Positions 1 to 8,535 of a DNA stretch of 64,000 nucleotides are shown here, piece by piece. The notes under the pieces were generated by a model. It was not told the DNA's origin and ran no database searches. It saw only the letters and a list, made by a program, of their open reading frames with translations. The position numbers were made by a program, and so were the translations under genes. Source of the DNA: Rhizobium skierniewicense (GTDB taxonomy: Bacteria; Pseudomonadota; Alphaproteobacteria; Rhizobiales; Rhizobiaceae); contig NZ_JACIDV010000003.1 in the NCBI RefSeq assembly GCF_014196515.1, forward strand, positions 186,001 to 250,000, read 5' to 3'. Within the stretch, counting starts at the first letter, position 1, and every line of letters begins with the position of its first letter.

Positions 1-75
1 CGGGACGGGATAGAGTTCCGCCTCAAGCCCAATGGCGAAATGCGCATCTACGGCGATTACTTCAAGTTCGTATGA
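1..75 (+). CDS. C-terminal end of an unidentified gene (partial)
   Basis: The first 24 codons in frame 1 are open and end at TGA 73-75. They encode a tail finishing in GDYFKFV. The stop overlaps the start of the creatininase-family gene as ATGA (72-75), so this is very probably the preceding gene of the same operon. Too little is present to name it. Permease or binding-protein genes for the ABC ATPase downstream would be expected nearby, but this hydrophilic tail gives no support for either. Confidence 0.5.
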   Translation, partial: RDGIEFRLKPNGEMRIYGDYFKFV

Positions 76-899
76 TGGCAACCGTGCAGAAAAATGCCCT
101 CAAGGACATGACGTTCGCGGAGTTTCGCGAACGCCTTCCTGAAAAGCCCGTCATGCTGCTTCCTTTCGGGAGCCAGGAAGAGCAAGGGCCTCATGCTCCG
201 ATGGGGGATTTCATGCTGACTGAGGCCATCGCGCTCAAGGTCGCCGAACTGTCAGGCGCTGTCGCTGCTCCGACCATTCCCTTTGGTTATGCGGATTTTT
301 TCAAAACGATCCCGGGTGGCATCCAGTTGAGGCCATCGACATTTTCGGCTGTCGTTGAGGATATGGTCAACGCCTTCCTGGACCACGGTATAGAGCATAT
401 CTTGATCCTTAACGGTCACACGACGAATGCATCGCTGATCGATCAGGCGGTGCGCCGCATTCGGGCAGAGCGTGGCGTGTCAGTGGCGTCTATCAATCTG
501 TGGCAGTCCATACCGGACACCTTGTGGAAAGATCTTTATGGTCCTGCGGTGGCCGAGGCACGCGGTCACGGCGGCGAACCTCTAACCTCGGTGTACATGC
601 ACCTGTTCCCGGATTTGCTGCGAATGGACCTCAGAAAACCGGCAGGTCGTGCCAAGGCATTCGGACTTCCCACCGGCGGCGTCAACACTGTGCAGTTCGA
701 GGGCATGCCGGTTCATGTGCCGCTCAACTGCCATGAAGTGAACGCCGACGGCATGCTGGGTGGGGACCCCGAACTGGCAAGCGCCGAAAACGGCCAGCGG
801 ATCGTCGAACATCTCGTCGGTTTCTGCAGCCGGTTTGTCGACCATATGCGCGCGTGGGATATGCGCTCCCCTTCCCACCAGACACAAAAGGCGATGTGA
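72..899 (+). CDS. Creatininase-family amidohydrolase
   Basis: 275 aa, the normal length for the creatininase family of metal-dependent amide hydrolases. The family landmarks are visible in order: a GSxE..GPH motif near residues 33-42 (GSQEEQGPHAPMGD), an NGHTTN motif near residue 115, and GHGGEPLTS near residue 165. The usual metal-binding EQHGPH is EEQGPH here, so the His that binds the second metal in creatininase is replaced by Gln, and the Asp that follows is shifted by one position. The protein is therefore a family member, not a demonstrated creatininase. It overlaps the upstream gene by 4 bp and is followed after 2 bp by an ABC transporter ATPase, which suggests it opens an amide bond in the imported compound. 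Substrate unknown. Confidence 0.8.
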   Translation: MMATVQKNALKDMTFAEFRERLPEKPVMLLPFGSQEEQGPHAPMGDFMLTEAIALKVAELSGAVAAPTIPFGYADFFKTIPGGIQLRPSTFSAVVEDMVNAFLDHGIEHILILNGHTTNASLIDQAVRRIRAERGVSVASINLWQSIPDTLWKDLYGPAVAEARGHGGEPLTSVYMHLFPDLLRMDLRKPAGRAKAFGLPTGGVNTVQFEGMPVHVPLNCHEVNADGMLGGDPELASAENGQRIVEHLVGFCSRFVDHMRAWDMRSPSHQTQKAM

Positions 900-901
900 C
901 C

Positions 902-2548
902 ATGAGTGACGTAAGGTTATCGATCGATCATCTGAGCGTTCCCTTGCCTCAAGGCGCGGACCGTGGTTTTGCCGTCGAAGATTTGTCTCTCAGCGTCGCC
1001 AAGGGCGAGATTCTGTGCATCGTCGGAGAATCCGGGTCGGGAAAATCCCTGACGGCATTGGCGACCATGGGGTTATTGCCCAGCAATCTCGGCAAACCGA
1101 TCGGTCAGGTGATGTTCGAAAACAAGAACCTCCTGACGATAGACGACGCGGCGCGGCGCGGCATCACCGGCCGCAGCATTGCCATGATTTTTCAGGAACC
1201 AACGGCGGCACTCAATCCCATCTTCAGGATTGGCGAACAGGTGTCCGAGGCGTTTCGCGTTCACACATCACTGTCGAAATCCCAGATCAAGGAACGGGTC
1301 ATCAAGCTGTTTGAGGAAGTGCATCTGCCCAACCCGGAGCAGATCTTCCATTCCTATCCGCACCAATTATCCGGTGGGCAGTGCCAGCGTGTGATGATTG
1401 CCACGGCACTGGCGCTCAATCCGTCGGTCCTGATTGCCGATGAACCGACGACGGCACTCGATGTCACCACGCAAGCGCAAATCCTGAAGCTGATGCTTGA
1501 ATTGCGGGAGCGGCATGAAACGGGCATCATTTTCATCACGCATGATTTTGGCGTGGTGGCGGAGATTGCGGATCGCGTGGCCGTGATGCAAAAGGGAAAA
1601 CTCGTCGAGATCGGTACCCGTGATGATGTGCTTAATCATCCGCGACAGGATTATACAAAACGATTATTGGCAGCGGTTCCGACACTGACGCCGCGAAAAG
1701 AACGCGAAGGGTTGGGCACGCCTGTTCTGATTGCCAAAAACATCATCAAGACGTTTTCGATGTCGGGCGTGTTTGGCTCAGGTCGTGTCGTCAAGGCTGT
1801 GGACAATGTCGACATCACCATTCGCAGAGGTGAAACGCTTGGACTGGTCGGTGAATCCGGCTCAGGAAAATCGACGCTGGCGCAATGCGTGATCCGGCTC
1901 GTCCAGCCTGAAAGCGGCGATATCGTCATTTCCGATGGTGATTTCTCCGGCCTGCGCGGCAAATCGCTGCGCGAGGCTCGGCGCAAGGTCCAGATCGTTT
2001 TCCAGGACCCTTATACGGCGCTCGATCCTCGTCAACGGATCGGTGACGCCATCGCCGAAGGGCCGATCGTCCACGGGCTCGCCGCAAAGGCGGCCATGCA
2101 CCGGGCGCTTGATTTGCTGGAGGCCTGTGGTCTTGACCGCGCTTCGGCGACACGGTTTCCGCATGAGTTTTCCGGCGGACAAAGGCAGCGCATCTGCATT
2201 GCCCGTGCGCTCGCGGTAGAACCGGAACTGCTGATCGCCGACGAATCCGTCTCTGCTCTCGACGTATCCGTACAGGCGCAGGTTCTGGAACTGCTGGCAA
2301 CGATGCAGGCTCGGCTCGGCTTCGGCATTCTGTTCATCACGCATGATCTGAGAGTAGCAAGCCAGATCTGCGACAACATCGCCGTCATGCGCCATGGCCG
2401 CATCGTCGAGCGCGGCGATCCCGCGTCGTTGTTTGGAGCGCCGAAAGAGGCTTACACCAAAGAACTGCTTGCAGCGGTTCCGGGCAAAGGCTGGCAGCAC
2501 AACCAAGCGATGCCGGATGCCCGCATACCCGCAGAGGACATATCATGA
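902..2548 (+). CDS. Fused dipeptide/oligopeptide-type ABC transporter ATP-binding protein (two NBDs)
   Basis: 548 aa containing two complete nucleotide-binding domains in tandem, as in GsiA or YejF. Domain 1 has Walker A GESGSGKS, signature SGGQCQR and Walker B LIADEP. Domain 2 repeats the set with [15 protein letters not shown] and LIADES. It would power import by Opp/Dpp-type permeases at the inner membrane, but the permeases and binding protein are not in the window and may lie upstream. I chose ATG 902 over an in-frame ATG at 854 because 902 has an AAAGG ribosome site and lies just past the upstream stop (897-899). The gene ends with an ATGA overlap into the next one (2545-2548), so the operon is translationally coupled. 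Confidence 0.9.
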   Translation: MSDVRLSIDHLSVPLPQGADRGFAVEDLSLSVAKGEILCIVGESGSGKSLTALATMGLLPSNLGKPIGQVMFENKNLLTIDDAARRGITGRSIAMIFQEPTAALNPIFRIGEQVSEAFRVHTSLSKSQIKERVIKLFEEVHLPNPEQIFHSYPHQLSGGQCQRVMIATALALNPSVLIADEPTTALDVTTQAQILKLMLELRERHETGIIFITHDFGVVAEIADRVAVMQKGKLVEIGTRDDVLNHPRQDYTKRLLAAVPTLTPRKEREGLGTPVLIAKNIIKTFSMSGVFGSGRVVKAVDNVDITIRRGETLGLVGESGSGKSTLAQCVIRLVQPESGDIVISDGDFSGLRGKSLREARRKVQIVFQDPYTALDPRQRIGDAIAEGPIVHGLAAKAAMHRALDLLEACGLDRASATRFPHEFSGGQRQRICIARALAVEPELLIADESVSALDVSVQAQVLELLATMQARLGFGILFITHDLRVASQICDNIAVMRHGRIVERGDPASLFGAPKEAYTKELLAAVPGKGWQHNQAMPDARIPAEDIS

Positions 2549-3222
2549 AAAAATATCATATTGGCAACCAACCGAAGCAAGTCGATCCAGATCTTGTTGC
2601 ACGATTTGAGAGTGTCGAGGTCGCCACGATCGGCCATTTCCGTCACCGTGGTTTCGTTCACCACGCCATCAGCCCCGTGGTCGAGGTGGGGCGCACATGG
2701 GTTGGTACGGCTGTCACCGTTGCCATTCCCGCGACGGACTCGACGCTGCTTCACCATGCGGTGTCCTTCATACGGCCTGGTGACTTTTTGTTCGTTGACC
2801 GGTTGGGAGATGATCGGCACGCCTGCATCGGCGGCGGCGTTGCATTTGCTATCAAAACCGCGGGCGCAATCGGCGTCGTCATTGACGGGCCGTGTACGGA
2901 TGTCGAAGAAATAATCGAACTTGGTATGCCGCTATGGTCTCGTGGCGTCTCGGGCATAACAACCCGGCTGAATGACCTGGGTGGCTCGCTCAACCTTCCC
3001 GTCTCCTGCGGCAATGTTCCGGTCATGCCCGGTGATATCGTCGTTGCGGATGCCAGTGGTATTGTTGTCATCCCAATCGATGAGGCCGAGGAGGTCGTCG
3101 CCGAGGCGATGATCAGGCAAGCGCGCGCCGGTCGCAACAAGGGCAAGATCGAAGCTGGTGAAAAGCTGGGTGACCTTTCGGGTGCCAGCCGAATGGTGGC
3201 GACAGCGCTGGAGACGAGGTAA
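2545..3222 (+). CDS. RraA-family protein (demethylmenaquinone methyltransferase-like / aldolase-type fold)
   Basis: 225 aa matching the RraA/HMG-aldolase-like fold: a GTAVTV strand near residue 52, the glycine-rich GGGVAFAIKTAG segment, IDGPCTDV and the C-terminal VMPGDIVVADASGIVVIP motif. Family members include RNase E inhibitor-like proteins and class II oxaloacetate decarboxylases/aldolases. In the aldolases the motif reads DGxxRD, where Arg and Asp hold substrate and metal. Here it reads DGPCTD, so the Arg is Thr and classic aldolase chemistry is doubtful. It sits between the ABC ATPase (ATGA overlap) and the GGT-like gene (TAATG overlap), which makes a catabolic role in the same pathway likely. 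Exact reaction unknown. Confidence 0.75.
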   Translation: MKKYHIGNQPKQVDPDLVARFESVEVATIGHFRHRGFVHHAISPVVEVGRTWVGTAVTVAIPATDSTLLHHAVSFIRPGDFLFVDRLGDDRHACIGGGVAFAIKTAGAIGVVIDGPCTDVEEIIELGMPLWSRGVSGITTRLNDLGGSLNLPVSCGNVPVMPGDIVVADASGIVVIPIDEAEEVVAEAMIRQARAGRNKGKIEAGEKLGDLSGASRMVATALETR

Positions 3223-4769
3223 TGGAAAATCCGCAGTTCGATCACCTGCGCGTAGAGCGCAGTACAACCCGCAAGTCTGCCGGCGTTAGCGAACGCGGTG
3301 TGGTGACCTCACAGCATTTTGTCGCAGCAGAAGCCGGGGCCGCTGTGCTGCGCGCAGGTGGAAATGCTGTCGATGCGGCGGTGACAGCAGCGTTCACTCT
3401 CCAGACGGTCGAGCCTTGGATGACCAGTCTTGCAGCATGCGGTTACATGCTGGTGGCGCAACCGGATGGCACGGTTGATACAATCGAATTTACTGGGCGC
3501 GTTCCATCATCCTTCGACGCCGCCTTCTACAAACCAGACCCCAGCATAAAGACGTTCATCGGACATCCAGCGTCCGTGGAGAACCGCAACGTCGACGGCT
3601 TTACTGCGGCTGTTATTCCGGGATGCGTGCGCGGTTTCGCGCAGGCGCTGAAGCGCTACGGCACAATCGGTTTTGATGCAGCGCTTGCACCAGCCATCGA
3701 AAGAGCGCGAAAGGGCCTTGTGGTGGACTGGCATACGACACTGGCTATCGCTATCGCCGCATCCGGTCTCGCAAAAGACGAAGGTGCGCGTTCGGTGTTC
3801 CTGCCGGATGGTTATCCACCGGAACCTGGAACGGTTCTGCCGTTGAAAGCGCTTGTCGGAACACTGGAAACGCTGGCGAGTGAAGGCCCGGATGCGCTTT
3901 ATGGAGGATCTGTCGGGCAACAGCTGATCGCCGATATGCGCGCGGGTGGAAGCTTCATGACACTTGAGGATCTGGTGGCTTACGAACCATTGATCTACCC
4001 TGCGCGGAAGATGTCGTTACAGGGCAAGACCCTTCATGTGGCGGGAGACACGAGTGCGGGACAGCGTCTGTTCGAAGCCTTGTCGTTCTTTGACGAAAAG
4101 CGTGGGGCCGGCCCTGTTGATGCGCGTTTCTTCACGACGATGTCGTACGCCTTGTGGGAGGCCTTTGGCGCCCATCGCCGCAGGCTCAATCCGGCAGAAA
4201 CAACCAACAAGACCAGCACGACCCAGGTGAATGCCGTGGATTCCGAAGGGCGGATGGTCGCGATCACCTTCACGCTGCTCAACCGGTTCGGTGCAAGGGC
4301 AATGTCTCCCTCCACCGGCATTCTCCTCAATAATGGCATGTCTTGGTTTGACCCCACGCCGGGCCGCGCCAATTCCCTAACCCCCAATGCCTATGCGTCC
4401 AGCAATATGTGCCCTGTCGTCGTTACGGACCCGAACGGCACCTTCGCCGCCTATGGCGCCGCAGGGGGCAACCAGATTGTCCCATCGCTCGCGCAACTGA
4501 CGGGAATGATTGTTCACGCCGGCATGGATATTGAAGACGCGATGAACATGCCGCGCATGACCACCGGTCCGCACAGTGACATCATCGTCAACGTGGATAT
4601 GCCCGCCACCTACATCGCAGCGCTGTCGGAGATCGCCAGCGTCAGACCCGCCGCGCAGGTTGTTTTCCCCAGACCGTTTGCTGCACCAGGTATGATTGGT
4701 CGTCGCGGCGAAAGATTTATCGGAATGGCTGATACGAGCTATCCAGCCGCTTTCGCCGCTGTCGCATAG
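3222..4769 (+). CDS. Gamma-glutamyltransferase-family Ntn hydrolase
   Basis: 515 aa with the two-part layout of the gamma-glutamyltranspeptidase family. The N-terminal region has VTSQHFVAAEAGAAVLRAGGNAVDAAVTA. The self-cleavage site is around residue 340, where Thr of STTQVNAVDSEG would become the N-terminal nucleophile. LLNNGMSWFDPTPG and a GAAGGNQIVPS loop follow. No signal peptide is visible, so it probably acts in the cytoplasm, unlike periplasmic GGT. It could remove a gamma-glutamyl group or cleave a related amide after uptake. It starts one base inside the stop of the RraA-like gene and ends directly before the N-formylglutamate amidohydrolase-like gene. Confidence 0.82.
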   Translation: MENPQFDHLRVERSTTRKSAGVSERGVVTSQHFVAAEAGAAVLRAGGNAVDAAVTAAFTLQTVEPWMTSLAACGYMLVAQPDGTVDTIEFTGRVPSSFDAAFYKPDPSIKTFIGHPASVENRNVDGFTAAVIPGCVRGFAQALKRYGTIGFDAALAPAIERARKGLVVDWHTTLAIAIAASGLAKDEGARSVFLPDGYPPEPGTVLPLKALVGTLETLASEGPDALYGGSVGQQLIADMRAGGSFMTLEDLVAYEPLIYPARKMSLQGKTLHVAGDTSAGQRLFEALSFFDEKRGAGPVDARFFTTMSYALWEAFGAHRRRLNPAETTNKTSTTQVNAVDSEGRMVAITFTLLNRFGARAMSPSTGILLNNGMSWFDPTPGRANSLTPNAYASSNMCPVVVTDPNGTFAAYGAAGGNQIVPSLAQLTGMIVHAGMDIEDAMNMPRMTTGPHSDIIVNVDMPATYIAALSEIASVRPAAQVVFPRPFAAPGMIGRRGERFIGMADTSYPAAFAAVA

Positions 4770-4781
4770 ATGGAAGATCAT

Positions 4782-5660
4782 ATGACGGAATTTTCTATTT
4801 CGCCTCTCGAAATGGACGGCGTACTTTCCATAATCCCGGCGACAGCGCCCGCCATACCGATGGTCTTTGACTCACCCCACAGCGGCTTGGCCATCCCGAA
4901 GCATTTTGAAAAAATAGCGTCGGACGACTTAGTGCTCGTTGCGTCCGATACCTATGTCGATGACCTCTTCGACTTTGCACCTGCGATCGGGGCGCCGATG
5001 CTTCTGGCGCATTTCCCCCGGAGTTTTCTCGATCTCAATCGGTCCCTGGAAGACGTCGATCTGGAGCTGGTCGATGGAACATGGCCGCACGCCGTGCGAG
5101 AAAGCGCGTCTGCCCGACGCGGCATGGGACTGATCTGGCGTTTCGCCTGGGGTGATCAACCCATGTATGACCGCAAGCTCAGCGTGGCTGAGCTGGAAAA
5201 CCGTATCGACACCTACTGGCGTCCATACCACCGGGCGCTGGTTCACCTCCTGGACACGACATATGACACTTTCGACCGTGTCTATCACGTGAATTGTCAC
5301 TCCATGCCAGCCTTCGGTCATGTCCTGTCTCCCGATCCCGCCGGGACAATCCGCAAGGACATCGTCATTGGCGACTACGATGGCACAAGCAGTGAACCGG
5401 ACTTTGTGCAACTGGTGATCAAAACACTGGAAAGCTTCGGCTATTCCGTTTCTCTGAACGTTCCGTTCCGCGGCGCCGAGCTGGTCTCAGCCTACAACAC
5501 GCCTGCGAAAAACCGCCACAGCATTCAGATCGAACTCAATCGGAGCCTCTACATGGATGAGGTGACCCGAGAGAAAAATGCCGGTTATTCGGAGCTTAAG
5601 GAAAACCTTGCCAGGCTGGGTACGGTTTTGAAAGACTATGTAAAGTCCGGAGAGCCATAG
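4782..5660 (+). CDS. N-formylglutamate amidohydrolase-family protein
   Basis: 292 aa. The family is recognised from FDSPHSGLAIP near residue 30, SDTYVDDLF, the LNRSLEDVDLELVDG segment, and NCHSMPAFG near residue 170, which supplies metal or catalytic residues. The family hydrolyses N-formylglutamate to formate and glutamate in histidine degradation and has relatives with other N-acyl substrates. No other hut gene is present, so a role on a glutamate-derived product of the preceding GGT-like enzyme is a fair inference. ATG 4782 is preferred because GGAAG lies 5 nt upstream; an in-frame ATG at 4770, right after the upstream stop, has no ribosome site. It is the last gene of the operon. Confidence 0.8.
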   Translation: MTEFSISPLEMDGVLSIIPATAPAIPMVFDSPHSGLAIPKHFEKIASDDLVLVASDTYVDDLFDFAPAIGAPMLLAHFPRSFLDLNRSLEDVDLELVDGTWPHAVRESASARRGMGLIWRFAWGDQPMYDRKLSVAELENRIDTYWRPYHRALVHLLDTTYDTFDRVYHVNCHSMPAFGHVLSPDPAGTIRKDIVIGDYDGTSSEPDFVQLVIKTLESFGYSVSLNVPFRGAELVSAYNTPAKNRHSIQIELNRSLYMDEVTREKNAGYSELKENLARLGTVLKDYVKSGEP

Positions 5661-5910
5661 CGCGTCCATTTCACTCGCGGCCTTTTCGATTGATGGTGTG
5701 GATGGCTCCTGCTTCCGCCAGCGTATTCCAGATCCATGGTGTAGACGAGAACGGTCTGGTTCTTGTGAACCGCTAGCTCCGTCGCAGCCAGTTGCTACGG
5801 CAAGCCGGCCCGCGTTCAAGCGTCCGGCTCAGCGCCATCTCAGCATCGTCAGATGCTTCCCCCGAAATGTCTGGAAAGTGTCGTTTTTTGTGCCGATTAT
5901 CAATGGCATG

Positions 5911-5945
5911 GAAAAGGCGAGACGAGGAGCCTCGCCTTTTCAATC
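5911..5945. terminator. Bidirectional hairpin terminator
   Basis: AAAAGGCGAG (5912-5921) and CTCGCCTTTT (5931-5940) are perfect 10-bp inverted repeats around a 9-nt loop. The stem ends in A on one side and T on the other, so it can end transcripts from both strands. It lies between the plus-strand amide-hydrolase operon and the 3' end of iolG on the minus strand. The rest of the 5661-5949 gap shows no gene. Confidence 0.85.
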
Positions 5946-5949
5946 AGTG

Positions 5950-6942
5950 TCAGACGACCTGGACGACCACTTTTTCACGCGCCGATTTCAATGCAGCATC
6001 GGCAAGTTTCAGCGCGATCAAGCCATCATGGGCAGATGGCGAGGGTGCGACATTGGTTTCGATGGCGTCGATGAACGCTGCGATTTCGGCAGCATAGGCC
6101 GCCGTGTACCGCGTCATGAAGAAATCGTGGAGCGGCGGGCGCGTATAGCCGTCCTTGGTGGCGACTTCGATGGACACCGGCCGCTGGTTTTCGGCCGCGA
6201 CAGAGCCGAGTGAACCGTGAACCTCAATACGCTGGTCATAGCCATAGGTTGCGCGCCGGGAGTTCGAGATCATTGCCTGACGACCGCTGGCAGTGGTCAA
6301 TATGATGCTCGCACTGTCATAGTCGCCGAGTTCACCGATTTTGGGATCGACCAGAACCGAGCCTGTCGCGAAAACGCTGACAATATCTTCGCCCAACAGG
6401 AAGCGGGCGATGTCGAAGTCGTGGATCGTCATATCGCGGAAAATGCCGCCGGAAACCTTGATATATTCCGGGGGCGGCGCGCCGGGATCGCGGCTTGTGA
6501 TGGTCACCATTTCGACCTTGCCGATCTGGCCGTCATCGATGGCCTTGCGAACAGCGCGGAAATGCGGATCGAAGCGGCGGTTGAACCCAAGCATGATCTT
6601 TGCGCCGGTTTCCTTGACCACATCGATACAGGCCTGCGCACGCGCGACATCCAGATCGATCGGTTTTTCGCAGAAGATCGCCTTGCCAGCCCGCGCAAAA
6701 CGCTCGATCAGGTCGGCATGGGTGTTGGTCGGCGTGCAGATGATGACGGCGTCGATATCGGGATCTGTCAACACGGCGTCGATCGTGCTGATCGCGCAGC
6801 CTGTTTCATCGGCAATGGCCAGTGCGGCCTCCTCAAAGGCATCGACCACAGCGACCAGTTTTGCGCGTTTGTCGGAAGCGATCGCTTTCGCATGCACTTT
6901 TCCGATGCGACCCGCGCCCAGCAAAGCCAATCTCGTAACCAT
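5950..6942 (-). CDS. iolG: myo-Inositol 2-dehydrogenase
   Basis: 330 aa, the usual length of Gfo/Idh/MocA-family inositol dehydrogenases. The Rossmann motif GAGRIG is at residues 9-14, the EKP motif with the catalytic Lys is near residue 94, and GGIFRDMTIHDFD, with the conserved Asp-His pair, is near residue 165. It oxidises myo-inositol to 2-keto-myo-inositol with NAD+ as the first step of inositol catabolism. A strong GGGAGGAA ribosome site precedes the ATG. A palindrome of the rhizobial IolR type lies 60 bp upstream, which supports the assignment. The other iol genes are not in this window, as is common for the separately located iolG/idhA of rhizobia. Confidence 0.88.
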   Translation of the reverse strand: MVTRLALLGAGRIGKVHAKAIASDKRAKLVAVVDAFEEAALAIADETGCAISTIDAVLTDPDIDAVIICTPTNTHADLIERFARAGKAIFCEKPIDLDVARAQACIDVVKETGAKIMLGFNRRFDPHFRAVRKAIDDGQIGKVEMVTITSRDPGAPPPEYIKVSGGIFRDMTIHDFDIARFLLGEDIVSVFATGSVLVDPKIGELGDYDSASIILTTASGRQAMISNSRRATYGYDQRIEVHGSLGSVAAENQRPVSIEVATKDGYTRPPLHDFFMTRYTAAYAAEIAAFIDAIETNVAPSPSAHDGLIALKLADAALKSAREKVVVQVV

Positions 6943-7001
6943 CGTTTCCTCCCGATTTCAGTATCTTGGCGTGGAACGCAAATGCGGACACACGCCTGTT
7001 T

Positions 7002-7017
7002 TGGAATATATGTTCCA
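7002..7017. promoter_or_regulatory. Probable IolR operator (GGAA-N6-TTCC palindrome)
   Basis: TGGAATATATGTTCCA is an inverted repeat (TGGAA-N6-TTCCA) located 60 bp upstream of the iolG start. It matches the GGAA-N6-TTCC box described for IolR, the RpiR-type repressor of inositol genes in Sinorhizobium. The repressor itself is not encoded in the window. The rest of the 6943-7113 gap shows no gene. Confidence 0.75.
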
Positions 7018-7113
7018 TCTTGCTAGAACGACAGTTCACACCTGTCAAGGCGACAAGATGGCTCGCGCTCTTCGTAACAGCGACAGGTGATGCCACTGCG
7101 AGAGGTGTTCTGA

Positions 7114-8457
7114 TCAGCCAGCTTTGGCGGGCATTCCCGGTATCTGGTTTACACTCACCATCTGCTGGATCGTCCGCTCTGCCACACGCTCTGCACGGGC
7201 CTTGGACTGCTCCTTATCCTCTGGAAATGTGTAGGTCATGTAAGACAGCGACGTTTCGAGGTCGTTGTTGTTGTGGCCGAGGATAGCCGCGAAATAGCTG
7301 TTTTTGGTGACGCTGGACGGGGCGAAATTACGAAACGCGATTTCTGCATAAAGATGGCGCAGGCCATAGGGTTTCGGCGGCTCTTCCTTCGGCCAGATGT
7401 CTTCAAATTTGCTGATGACCGCGTCACGCAGCGGCAACCGGACCTCCGACGTGAAATCGTCCACGCTCAGCCCGAACCAAAGCTTGCCATCGCTGCTCTC
7501 CCGCAGGCGGCGATAGGCGTCCAGCACAATTTTCGACTGTTCCAGCACAGGGATTTCGTATGTGACACCGAATTTGGTGCCTTCACCCTGTTTGGTCTTC
7601 GCCTGTCCGTTGAACAGGACACTCCATTTCGAAACACCTTTTCCGTAGGGTGCGGGCGTCAGTTCGGCTTGCGTGAAAATCTCATAAGGGCGGCGGCCCG
7701 TGGTGCCCATCAGGCCGATGGCAACAGTCATGATGTCGAACGATTGCAGGTAGCGACGGCACCGTTTCATGACCTCTGCATGGTTCTCGAAGGTAATGAG
7801 CGACCCGTGCTTGTTGGCGATTTTCGCCATCTTGATTTTGCGTGCTTCGTCGTAAATCTGGGGCGTTCCGGCGGCGATGCGCAGCATGGGGTGATCGTCG
7901 CCAAACGCTTCACGAAGCGCGTTGCGATATTTGGTGATGTAGGAGATGACCGTTGCCTGCGCCTTGTCTGCCATCGATGCCATTTCCGCATCCCACAGGG
8001 CCTGCATGTCAGGCTTTGTGGTCACGCCGTTCGTGGCGGCGATGAAATCAGACACACGCAACAGAAACCGTGGTTTGCGTCCGGCCATATTGGCGCCCGC
8101 GCGTTCCAGCTTCTCCTCGATGGAGGTCGCTACGCCCTTTACGGGATACTCGACGGTCTTGATATAGGCATCCAGCCGTTCCCGCAGCTTCTTCATGTTG
8201 CAGATCGCAAGGGGGGTCGTTTTCGGGCCGAACGCATCCTTGAGCGCATATCTATATTTTACGATGTAGAGCTCAAGCGTCTTTTCCGTACGACCATTGT
8301 CGAAATGAAAGCGCACTTCCTCGTTCCACAAAGCACCGATTTTCTTTGTATCGAAAGTGCCATCCGCCTTCTGGGTGGCTTTTATTGTCTCGATAAAATC
8401 CGCGATCCGATCGACCAGAACAGGCGTTTTTGTTTTTCTTTTTTCGGCAACGGACAT
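7114..8457 (-). CDS. telA: Telomere resolvase (protelomerase), TelA type
   Basis: 447 aa, close to the 442 aa of Agrobacterium TelA, and as far as memory allows a clear ortholog along its whole length. Telomere resolvases cut replicated telomere junctions and rejoin each end as a covalently closed hairpin, which maintains linear replicons. Catalytic features: Arg256 in TGRRPYE, a Lys in the AKTKQGEGTKFG strand segment, PYGLRHL supplying Arg and His near residue 366, and the nucleophile Tyr406 in ILGHNNNDLETSLSYMTY. These correspond to Arg255 and Tyr405 of TelA. Two related helical segments (FHFDNGRTEKTLELY.. and ..KAQATVISYITKYRNALREAFG) lie in the N-terminal half. ATG 8457 follows GGAG; TTG 8460 is less likely. 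It is flanked by iolG and an M24 peptidase and looks like a settled chromosomal gene. Confidence 0.93.
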   Translation of the reverse strand: MSVAEKRKTKTPVLVDRIADFIETIKATQKADGTFDTKKIGALWNEEVRFHFDNGRTEKTLELYIVKYRYALKDAFGPKTTPLAICNMKKLRERLDAYIKTVEYPVKGVATSIEEKLERAGANMAGRKPRFLLRVSDFIAATNGVTTKPDMQALWDAEMASMADKAQATVISYITKYRNALREAFGDDHPMLRIAAGTPQIYDEARKIKMAKIANKHGSLITFENHAEVMKRCRRYLQSFDIMTVAIGLMGTTGRRPYEIFTQAELTPAPYGKGVSKWSVLFNGQAKTKQGEGTKFGVTYEIPVLEQSKIVLDAYRRLRESSDGKLWFGLSVDDFTSEVRLPLRDAVISKFEDIWPKEEPPKPYGLRHLYAEIAFRNFAPSSVTKNSYFAAILGHNNNDLETSLSYMTYTFPEDKEQSKARAERVAERTIQQMVSVNQIPGMPAKAG

Positions 8458-8535
8458 CAAAAGCTCCAGCGGTGTGATTCGCGCTTAAAAAGTATATATT
8501 ATGTGCGATAGCAATGGGTATATTTCATTGCGCAG

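Noticed and set aside
6217..7026. 269-codon open frame opposite iolG
   Set aside because: Antisense to a full-length inositol dehydrogenase, and it runs across the iolG promoter and operator.
7273..8511. Long open frame on the plus strand opposite telA (412 codons)
   Set aside because: It is the mirror of a GC-rich gene. The minus-strand frame has clear telomere-resolvase motifs and a ribosome site; the plus-strand product matches nothing.
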